DNA of 6,428 bases from DATFPQ01 sp035264765 (GTDB lineage: Bacteria > Actinomycetota > Actinomycetes > Actinomycetales > Angustibacteraceae): NCBI GenBank assembly GCA_035264765.1, contig DATFPQ010000305.1, positions 1 through 6,428 of the forward strand, read 5' to 3'. The translations under genes and the position numbers were made by a program. Below, piece by piece: positions 1 to 5,014 of this stretch. How positions within the stretch are numbered: position 1 is the stretch's first letter; each line of letters opens with the position of its first letter. Under the pieces are notes generated by a model. It ran no database searches, was not told the origin of the DNA, and saw only the letters and a program-made list of their open reading frames with translations.

Positions 1-158
1 GCAGCAACCCGGGCGGCCTCCGCCTGCACGGCCGGCGGCACCGGCACGTCGAGGTCGATCAGCTGGATGGGTGACCGGACCCGGCCGTCGTCCCCGAGGA
101 CCGGGCCGGGCAGCTGATGGGCCAGCTCAGTGGGTGCGATCAGCCGCGCGCCGCTCAA
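1..158 (-). CDS. N-terminal fragment of an unidentified protein (possibly crotonase-like), cut by window edge
   Basis: A minus-strand frame is open from a TTG at 158-156 to the window edge, giving 52 complete codons. The TTG overlaps the TGA of the upstream SDR by 4 nt (TTGA, 155-158), the usual layout of translationally coupled genes. No good Shine-Dalgarno site precedes it; a GGA lies about 7 nt upstream. The predicted start is MSGARLIAPTELAHQL, followed by a segment around residues 30-40 reading SPIQLIDLDVP, which looks like a first beta strand. The codons carry strong G/C in third position, so the frame looks coded. I do not firmly recognise the family. A short-chain enoyl-CoA hydratase/isomerase (crotonase) relative is a guess based on the neighbouring SDR and acyl-CoA genes and on the strand-like segment; the oxyanion-hole motifs that would prove it lie outside the window. 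Confidence 0.5.
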   Translation of the reverse strand, partial: MSGARLIAPTELAHQLPGPVLGDDGRVRSPIQLIDLDVPVPPAVQAEAARVA

Positions 159-925
159 TGCGCCGTCCAGCCGCCATCGACGGTGAGCACCTGGCCCGTC
201 ATGTAGGTGGAGGCGTCGGAGGCGAGGAAGAGCAGCGGGCCGTCCAGTTCCTCGGGCCGGCCCATCCGGCGCATCGGGCAGCCAGTGCGCAGGTACCGCT
301 GGCTCGCCTCGTCGGTCATGTCCGCGGTCCCCTCGCTCGGGAAGAAGCCGGGCGCGAGCGCATTCACCCGCACTCCTTTGCCGGCCCACTGGCAGGCCAG
401 GTCGCGGGTGAGGCCGACCAGCGCGGCCTTCGAGGAGGAGTAGGAGGCGTCGGGGATCGGCCAGGCCGCCACGAGCCCAAGGACCGAGGAGATGTTCACG
501 ATCGAGCCGGCACCGGCCTCGATCATCGGGACAGCGGCCAGGCGGGCCAGGTGGAAGGAACCGACGAGGTTGACCTCGAGCGTGTACCGGAAGCTGTCGA
601 GGTCCTCGGTCACCGCCGGTGCCGGCCGGCCGAGCCCCGCGTTGTTCACCAGCACGTCGACCCGTCCGAACCGCTCGAGCGCGGCGGGCACGATGCGCTC
701 CACCTGCTCGGGGACGGCGACGTCGGCGGGGACGGCGAGAACGCGGTCGCTGGCCGCCTCGAGCTCTGCGAGCCGTTCGGTGCGACGGGCCACGGCCACC
801 ACCGACGCGCCGGCGGCCAGCAGCACGCGGACGAAGCGCTCGCCCAGCCCACTGGAGGCCCCGGTCACGATGGCCACCCGTCCGTCCAGGGCGAGCAGGC
901 GGTTCGGGTCGGTCACGGCGGTCAT
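155..925 (-). CDS. SDR family NAD(P)-dependent oxidoreductase
   Basis: A 256-residue classical short-chain dehydrogenase/reductase of normal family length. Seen in the sequence: the cofactor-binding TGASSGLG at residues 21-28, NNAG at 94-97, the structural Asn119, the catalytic Ser147 in NISS, the YSSSK motif with Tyr162 and Lys166, and the PG at 192-193 after the active site. The second beta strand ends in Ala-Arg-Arg (46-48) with no acidic residue, which usually means NADP(H) rather than NAD (inference). The C-terminal MTGQVLTVDGGW is typical of the FabG-like group. The probable job is oxidation or reduction of a hydroxy/keto group on an acyl-CoA or ring intermediate in the cytoplasm; the substrate cannot be read. 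The ATG at 925 is chosen because it puts the Rossmann motif at the usual distance from the N-terminus. The frame stays open well upstream, but that part is antisense to the LLM gene. No Shine-Dalgarno site is visible. The stop overlaps the TTG of the next gene. Confidence 0.93.
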   Translation of the reverse strand: MTAVTDPNRLLALDGRVAIVTGASSGLGERFVRVLLAAGASVVAVARRTERLAELEAASDRVLAVPADVAVPEQVERIVPAALERFGRVDVLVNNAGLGRPAPAVTEDLDSFRYTLEVNLVGSFHLARLAAVPMIEAGAGSIVNISSVLGLVAAWPIPDASYSSSKAALVGLTRDLACQWAGKGVRVNALAPGFFPSEGTADMTDEASQRYLRTGCPMRRMGRPEELDGPLLFLASDASTYMTGQVLTVDGGWTAH

Positions 926-933
926 GGACCGAG

Positions 934-939
934 ACACTA
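934..939 (-). promoter_or_regulatory. Possible -10 element for a leaderless SDR transcript
   Basis: On the minus strand TAGTGT lies 8 nt before the SDR ATG. It fits the TANNNT pattern seen at leaderless genes in actinobacteria, and no ribosome-binding site is present in the gap. No convincing -35 element is visible. This is inference from spacing only. Confidence 0.3.
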
Positions 940-948
940 ACGCCCCCC

Positions 949-977
949 TCGACGGATGCCCAGCTAATAGGGATACT
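949..977 (+). promoter_or_regulatory. Candidate promoter for the LLM oxidoreductase gene
   Basis: TCGACG (949-954; 4 of 6 match to TTGACA) and GATACT (972-977; 4 of 6 match to TATAAT) are separated by 17 nt. They sit in the most AT-rich part of the divergent intergenic region. A transcript from here would carry a leader of about 85 nt before the ATG at 1070. The call rests on pattern only. Confidence 0.35.
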
Positions 978-1058
978 CTTCCTACGCACTGGCTCGACGC
1001 GGCGGATGCTGCGACGAGCCCGCCCGCGGAGCTTCTCCAGCGGGCAGCCCTTCGATGC

Positions 1059-1066
1059 AGGGAGAA
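1059..1066 (+). promoter_or_regulatory. Ribosome-binding site deciding the LLM start
   Basis: AGGGAGAA with its GGAG core at 1061-1064 lies 5 nt before the ATG at 1070. An in-frame ATG at 1055 sits upstream of this site and has no comparable site of its own, so 1070 is the better start. Confidence 0.7.
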
Positions 1067-1069
1067 CTG

Positions 1070-2074
1070 ATGCGCTTCGGGATGCCGTGGCCGGGTGCTG
1101 ACGTCGCGCGCGAGGCCGAGTCGGCAGGTGTGAGCGCGTTCTGCACCGGCGACTTCGTGGATCACGAGTCCTACACGACGCTGGCCGAGATCGTCGCCGA
1201 GACCGAGAGCGCGCTGGTCGGCCCAGCGATCGCCTACGCGTTCGCCCGCACCCCCTATGCGCATGCCGCCGCGATGCGCAGCCTCGCCCGGCGGGCACCC
1301 GACCGGCTGTTCCTCGGCCTCGGTTCGGCCGCGGCGAAGATCAACCGTGACTGGTTCGGCGTCCCGCCGGACCGTCCGCTGGCTCGCATGTCCGAGGTCG
1401 TGCAGGTCGTCCGCGCGTGGCTGCACGCCGAGAACGGCGAGCGGGTGCAGTTCAGCGGCGAGTTCTACGAGATCGACGCCGCCGTCGCGGCCCCCGTCCT
1501 CGGCCGTCTCGACATCCCGGTCCTGCTGGCCGGCTTCAACAAGGGCATGGCCGCCGCCGCCGGGCGGGTCGGGGACGGGGTCATCGGCCACGGTCTCTTC
1601 ACCGACCGCTGGTGGGAGGAGGTCGTCCGGCCGGCGGTGGCCCGCGGCGCGGAGGAGAGCGGCCGCGGCGTCCGGCCCCTGGAGCACGGCTGGGTCATGA
1701 CCGCCATCGACGACGCGGCACCCGAGCGGGCGGTCCAGGACGTGCGGCGGATGATCGCGTTCTACCTCACCGTGAAGACCTACGACCCCTACGTCGAGTT
1801 CCACGGCTGGCAGTCCGAGGTGGAGGCCCTGCGGGCGGCTTTCCGGGTCAACGACACCGACGGCATGGCCGCGGCGGTGACCGACGAGATGGTCGAGGCC
1901 ATCGCCGTGTGTGGAACGGCGCAGACGGCCAAGGAGATGCTGGCGCGGCGGAGCCTGCCCACCGACGTCGCCTATTTCGCTCCCCCGTCCTTCCTGGTCG
2001 GCCACCGCCGGCGCGAGGCCTATGCCCGCGCGAGCATCGGCCTGCTCGACGCCGTCCCGACGACGGCCTCCTGA
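1070..2074 (+). CDS. LLM class (luciferase-like) F420-dependent oxidoreductase
   Basis: A 334-residue protein in the usual size range of the bacterial luciferase-like TIM-barrel flavin/F420 enzymes. Features that fit the family: an N-terminal strand (MRFGMPWPG), EAESAGVSAFCTGDF (15-29), which is the typical first helix and second strand, GPAIAYAFARTPYAHAAAM (51-69), RLFLGLGSA (79-87), PLARMSEVVQVVRAWL (103-118), GEFYEID (130-136), and IPVLLAGFNKGMAAAAGRVGDGVIGHG (from 149), which resembles the phosphate-binding end of the barrel. Most actinobacterial members of this type use coenzyme F420, but FMN-dependent relatives exist, so the cofactor is inferred. The substrate is unknown. The gene stands alone on the plus strand, divergent from the SDR. 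Related proteins recur beside acyl-CoA catabolic genes in actinobacteria, which suggests a redox step on the same pathway. The gene ends just before a strong hairpin. An alternative ATG at 1055 would add five residues. Confidence 0.88.
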   Translation: MRFGMPWPGADVAREAESAGVSAFCTGDFVDHESYTTLAEIVAETESALVGPAIAYAFARTPYAHAAAMRSLARRAPDRLFLGLGSAAAKINRDWFGVPPDRPLARMSEVVQVVRAWLHAENGERVQFSGEFYEIDAAVAAPVLGRLDIPVLLAGFNKGMAAAAGRVGDGVIGHGLFTDRWWEEVVRPAVARGAEESGRGVRPLEHGWVMTAIDDAAPERAVQDVRRMIAFYLTVKTYDPYVEFHGWQSEVEALRAAFRVNDTDGMAAAVTDEMVEAIAVCGTAQTAKEMLARRSLPTDVAYFAPPSFLVGHRRREAYARASIGLLDAVPTTAS

Positions 2075-2077
2075 GAC

Positions 2078-2119
2078 CTCCCGGCCGGGGGCCGTCACGT
2101 CACGCCCCCGGCCGGAGAG
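2078..2119. terminator. Strong GC-rich hairpin between convergent genes, likely bidirectional terminator
   Basis: A perfect 12-bp stem, CCGGCCGGGGGC at 2081-2092 with its complement at 2104-2115, encloses an 11-nt loop (2093-2103). Three more pairs (CTC 2078-2080 with GAG 2117-2119) form across one bulged A. The hairpin begins 3 nt after the stop of the plus-strand LLM gene and ends 4 nt before the stop of the minus-strand small gene at 2124, so it can act on both transcripts. There is no T-run on either side, as is common for hairpins at gene ends in high-GC actinobacteria. Termination is inferred from the structure and position. Confidence 0.75.
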
Positions 2120-2123
2120 AACG

Positions 2124-2375
2124 TCAGCCGCCGGCCGCCACGCCCCTCACGGGGAACGCGCGGCCTGCCATGCCGGCGTAGCGTCGGACGCCGTCCTTCA
2201 GCGTCTCCACGCGGCACCGGAGCACATCGGCCCGCGGGCTGGAGACGCCCGCGCTCTCCAGGTCCGCCCGCGCCGCGACGAGGTTCTCGTGCAGCCGGGC
2301 GGCAGCCTCCTGGAGGGTCAGGAGGTCCATCTCGTCGGCGAGCGGGTCATGCGCGGGAGCCTCGGGCTCGGTCAT
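2124..2375 (-). CDS. Small hypothetical protein, helical, 83 residues
   Basis: I do not recognise this protein. It begins MTEPEAPAHDPLADEMDLLT: a short acidic, proline-containing tail leads into two predicted amphipathic helices. The first runs about residues 17-41 (LLTLQEAAARLHENLVAARA), the second about 48-68 (ADVLRCRVETLKDGVRRYAG), and a glycine/alanine-rich tail follows. Leucines spaced in heptads suggest a helical hairpin or short coiled coil. There is one cysteine (Cys54), and no signal peptide or membrane segment. The start is supported by GGAG at 2384-2381, 5 nt before the ATG. The gene overlaps the last 29 nt of the amidohydrolase remnant, so it was probably translated together with it and is the last gene of the acyl-CoA dehydrogenase unit. 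Similar small proteins may follow amidohydrolase genes elsewhere, but I cannot verify that here. Confidence 0.62.
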   Translation of the reverse strand: MTEPEAPAHDPLADEMDLLTLQEAAARLHENLVAARADLESAGVSSPRADVLRCRVETLKDGVRRYAGMAGRAFPVRGVAAGG

Positions 2376-2649
2376 CGCTGCTCCGCTTCTCGGCCTCGAG
2401 GTTGAACAGCCGGGCCGCGTTGAGCTCGACCATCGCGTGCACCTCGTCGTCCGGAACGTTCCAGGAAGGCCTGCTCAGCGACCTTGCGGTCGTTCGGCCA
2501 GTTCGAGTCGGAGTGCGGGTACTCCGACTCCCAGGTCAACCGGTCGATCCCCGATCACGTCCCGGAGCCTGATGCCGATCTGGTCGGTGATGAAGCACCC
2601 CCAGATGTTGCGCCGGAACAGTTCCGACGGGCGCACCTCCTGGTCCGCG
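2347..2649 (-). pseudogene. C-terminal remnant of an amidohydrolase (metal-dependent hydrolase), two apparent frameshifts
   Basis: Read in three successive minus-strand frames, this stretch gives the end of an amidohydrolase_2 family TIM-barrel protein. Frame one (about 2649-2553) reads DQEVRPSELFRRNIWGCFI and ends LRDVIG. Frame two (about 2550-2463) reads IDRLTWESEYPHSDSNWPN and ends VAEQAFL. Frame three (2460-2347) reads NVPDDEVHAMVELNAARLF, then NLEAEKRSSD, and stops at TGA 2349-2347. The RRNIWGCFI, TWEsdYPHSDSxWP and DDEVhxMVxLNAxxLF blocks are as I know them from actinobacterial members. One extra base in the run at 2549-2552 (GGGG on the minus strand) and one at 2461-2462 (GG) would each account for a frame change. 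About three quarters of the gene is missing: the homology starts roughly 20 nt after the stop of acyl-CoA dehydrogenase C. The usual metal-ligand Asp of the YPH motif is Glu here. The remnant could be a decayed gene or could include sequencing errors. Confidence 0.75.
2381..2384 (-). promoter_or_regulatory. Ribosome-binding site of the small helical protein
   Basis: GGAG on the minus strand lies 5 nt before the ATG at 2375. It is inside the final codons of the amidohydrolase remnant. The good spacing is a main reason to treat this short frame as a real gene. Confidence 0.55.
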
Positions 2650-2670
2650 GCAGGTCGTCGGCTCGACCGG

Positions 2671-3795
2671 TCAGCCCTTGGGCAGACCCAGGACCTGTTC
2701 AGCCAGCAGATTGCGCATGACCTCGGTCGTGCCGGCCGCGATGGTCGAGGACCTGCTGGAGAGGAACCGGTGCATGGCCGGCGTCCCGGCCAGCAGCCCC
2801 TCAGCCCCCTGCACCCGGAGCAACGTCTCCCCGAGCTCCGACGTCGCCTGGCTCCAGGCGAACTTGATGACCGACTGCTCGGGACCGGGCCGGCCGCCGT
2901 CGCCCAGCTTGGCCAGGGCGCGTGCGCCCAGCAGCCCGGTGAGCCGGGCGTCGGACCAGCGGCGGACGAGCTCGTCGCGCAGCAGCGGGTCCTCCACCTG
3001 CAGGCCGGTGACGAGCACCTCGACCTCGCGCTGCAGCTTGGCGGCCATCGAGATGACGCCGGTCCGCTCGTACCCCAGCGTGGCCATCGTGACGCGCCAG
3101 CCGTCGTTCAGCGGACCGAGCAGTGCCGACCTCGGAACCCGCACGTCGGTGAAGAACACCTCGGCGAACTCCGACTCCCCGGTGATCTGCCGCAGCGGCC
3201 GGCGGTCGACGCCGGGGCTGTCCAGCGGCACGAGGAGGACCGAGATCCCTTTGTGCTTCGGCGCCTCGGGATCAGTGCGCACGAGCAGCATCACGTGCGT
3301 GCCGTTCATCCCCTGGCTGGTCCAGATCTTCTGGCCGTTGACGACGAACTCGTCGTCCTCCAGGACCGCCCGCGTGCTGAGGGACGCCAGGTCGCTGCCG
3401 GCGCCGGGCTCGCTGAAGCCCTGGCACCAGATCTCCTTCCCGCTGAGGATCCGCGGGAGGGACTTCTTCTGCTCGTCGGTGCCGAAGAGGAACAGCGCCG
3501 GTCCGACGTTCTGCAGACCCAGGACACCGGCCATCATCGGCGCGTCGACGCGGGCCAGCTCCATGTCGCAGGCGACCCGGTCCAGCACCTCCAGGCCACG
3601 GCCGCCGGCCTCGACGGGCCAGGACGGCGCCGCCCAGCCCTCCGCTGCCATCAGCCGCTGCCAGGCGAGCGCCGCCTCGAAGGAGTGCTGCGCACCCCAC
3701 GTCGAGCGGTAGCCGGGCATCGTGCGGTCAAGGAACTCGCGGAGCTCGGCGGCCGGCCCGCTCACCCGCACCCCCGCCTGCTGCGTCGCTGTCAC
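2671..3795 (-). CDS. Acyl-CoA dehydrogenase C (isovaleryl/long-chain-type catalytic Glu)
   Basis: A 374-residue FAD-dependent acyl-CoA dehydrogenase, which oxidises an acyl-CoA to the trans-2-enoyl-CoA and passes electrons to electron-transfer flavoprotein. Visible landmarks: the N-terminal helical domain to about residue 120, then WCQGFSEPGAGSDLASL (123-139), the flavin/substrate loop of the middle domain, and NGQKIWTSQG (153-162). FAEVFFTDVRVP (210-221) closes the middle barrel. In LGYERTG, Glu243 falls where isovaleryl-CoA and long-chain dehydrogenases have their base. The C-terminal STIAAGTTEVMRN has Ala where medium- and short-chain enzymes have their Glu. The likely start is the GTG at 3795, which overlaps the stop of dehydrogenase B (GTGA, 3792-3795). 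There is no separate strong ribosome-binding site, so coupling is inferred. An ATG at 3720 would remove 25 residues of the N-terminal domain. The substrate is unknown; the family includes steroid and branched-acyl enzymes. Confidence 0.93.
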   Translation of the reverse strand: MTATQQAGVRVSGPAAELREFLDRTMPGYRSTWGAQHSFEAALAWQRLMAAEGWAAPSWPVEAGGRGLEVLDRVACDMELARVDAPMMAGVLGLQNVGPALFLFGTDEQKKSLPRILSGKEIWCQGFSEPGAGSDLASLSTRAVLEDDEFVVNGQKIWTSQGMNGTHVMLLVRTDPEAPKHKGISVLLVPLDSPGVDRRPLRQITGESEFAEVFFTDVRVPRSALLGPLNDGWRVTMATLGYERTGVISMAAKLQREVEVLVTGLQVEDPLLRDELVRRWSDARLTGLLGARALAKLGDGGRPGPEQSVIKFAWSQATSELGETLLRVQGAEGLLAGTPAMHRFLSSRSSTIAAGTTEVMRNLLAEQVLGLPKG

Positions 3796-5000
3796 CGCGG
3801 CGGCATCGCCGGGTCGCGGGGCAGCCCCAGGACCTGCTCGGCGATGGTGTTGCGCTGGATCTCGGCGGTGCCCGCGCCGATCGTCGAGGCCCGGGTGCGC
3901 AAGAAGCCCCACACCCAGCGGCCGCGCTGGACGGCGTTCGGGTCGTTGCGGCCGAGGGCCCCGTACTCGCCCAGTAGATCCACCGCTACCTCGTGGAGGT
4001 CCTGCTCGAAGATCACGTTGAACAGGCGGGTGGTCGACGACGCGGGACCGGGCTCGCCCTTGGCCTCGATGTCGGAGATGGTCCGCATGCCGGCGTAGCG
4101 CATGAGCCGCACTCGGATCTCCAGGTCGGCCAGGGCGTTGCGGACGAGCGGGTCCGCAATGAGCCCGCGCCCCCTGGCCAGCTCGACGAGCTCGTCGAGC
4201 ACGCGGCGGTACATGGCTGCCTGGTTCATGGCACCGGCGGCGCGCTCGTGACCGAGGCTGGTGCGCACGCACGTCCAGCCGCCGTTCTCCTCGCCGATCC
4301 GGTTGGCGACCGGCACGCGGACGTCCTCGTAGAAGATCTCGGTGAAGTGGGCGTCGCCGGTCAGGTCGCGCAGCGGTCGGACGGTGACGCCCGGCGCGTG
4401 CGCATCGACGAGCAGGTAGCTGATGCCGTTCTGCCGCGACTCCTGCGTGCCGGTGCGTACCAGCGTGAAGATGACGTCGGCGATGTCGGCCGAGCTGTTC
4501 CAGACCTTCTGCCCGTTGACGACGTACTCCTCGCCGTCCCGGCGGGCGGTGGTGCGCAGCGCCTGCAGGTCCGAGCCCGCACCCGGCTCCGAGTAGCCCT
4601 GCGCCCAGACGGAGTCGCCGCGGAGCATCGGAGCCAGGAACCGCTCCTTCTGCTCCTGCGTGCCGTACTGGATGATCGTCGGCGCGGCGATGCCGAGCCC
4701 GGTGCCCAGCGGGCCGGGGACCCGCGCCCGGGCGTACTCCTCCTGCCAGATCACCTGCTTGCCGAAGTCGAGGTCCATGCCCCCGTACTCCCGCGGCCAG
4801 CTGGGCCCGGCGAAGCCGGCGTCGAACAGCGTCGCCAGCCATGCCTTGTGCCAGGCGATCCGCTCGTCGTTGCTGCCCTTCGGGCGGCGACCCGGGTGGT
4901 TCGTGGCCAGCCACTCGCGCAGCGCGGCACGGAACTCGTCGTCGGGCATCGACCGGTAGTCCGGCCGGGCGCCTGTCTCGGAAGCGATGGTCTCGGTCAT
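3792..5000 (-). CDS. Acyl-CoA dehydrogenase B (isovaleryl/long-chain-type catalytic Glu)
   Basis: A 402-residue acyl-CoA dehydrogenase. Motifs: FAGPSWPREYGGMDLDF (63-79) in the N-terminal domain, VWAQGYSEPGAGSDLQAL (131-148), VVNGQKVWNSSA (160-171), FTEIFYEDVRVP (219-230) and SLGHERAAGA (248-257), with Glu252 in the isovaleryl/long-chain base position. The C-terminal STIGAGTAEIQRNTIAEQVL has Ala at the medium-chain Glu position. Length and layout resemble the catalytic subunit of the mycobacterial heteromeric steroid acyl-CoA dehydrogenases (ChsE4/FadE26 type, about 400 residues, with a Glu at a similar place); this is from family knowledge, not a search. The ATG at 5000 has AAGGGG (5011-5006) 5 nt upstream. 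The gene begins 14 nt after dehydrogenase A ends and overlaps dehydrogenase C by 4 nt, so A, B and C are almost certainly one transcript. It is more similar in style to C than to A, suggesting that B and C arose by duplication. Confidence 0.95.
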   Translation of the reverse strand: MTETIASETGARPDYRSMPDDEFRAALREWLATNHPGRRPKGSNDERIAWHKAWLATLFDAGFAGPSWPREYGGMDLDFGKQVIWQEEYARARVPGPLGTGLGIAAPTIIQYGTQEQKERFLAPMLRGDSVWAQGYSEPGAGSDLQALRTTARRDGEEYVVNGQKVWNSSADIADVIFTLVRTGTQESRQNGISYLLVDAHAPGVTVRPLRDLTGDAHFTEIFYEDVRVPVANRIGEENGGWTCVRTSLGHERAAGAMNQAAMYRRVLDELVELARGRGLIADPLVRNALADLEIRVRLMRYAGMRTISDIEAKGEPGPASSTTRLFNVIFEQDLHEVAVDLLGEYGALGRNDPNAVQRGRWVWGFLRTRASTIGAGTAEIQRNTIAEQVLGLPRDPAMPPR

Positions 5001-5005
5001 GTCCG

Positions 5006-5011
5006 CCCCTT
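5006..5011 (-). promoter_or_regulatory. Ribosome-binding site of acyl-CoA dehydrogenase B
   Basis: AAGGGG on the minus strand lies 5 nt before the ATG at 5000, inside the 14-nt gap after dehydrogenase A. It fixes this start and shows that B has its own initiation signal despite being closely packed. Confidence 0.65.
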
Positions 5012-5014
5012 GCC

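Noticed and set aside
968..985. TAGG...CCTA inverted repeat in the SDR/LLM intergenic region as an operator
   Set aside because: Arms of only 4 bp with a 9-nt spacer are not distinguishable from chance.
926..2098. Upstream extension of the SDR frame to a 647-residue protein on the minus strand
   Set aside because: The added 391 residues are antisense to the LLM oxidoreductase gene, are low-complexity Gly/Arg/Asp-rich, and match no fold. The SDR motif spacing fits the ATG at 925.
2549..2552. Programmed ribosomal frameshift at the GGGG run in the amidohydrolase remnant
   Set aside because: There is no slippery heptamer or downstream pseudoknot that I can see, two separate shifts would be needed, and the N-terminal part of the gene is missing. 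Decay or sequencing error is simpler.
2437..4098. Long plus-strand open frame opposite dehydrogenases B and C
   Set aside because: It is a shadow of high-GC coding on the opposite strand, with Arg/Pro/Gly-rich composition and no motifs. The minus strand has complete, recognisable enzymes.
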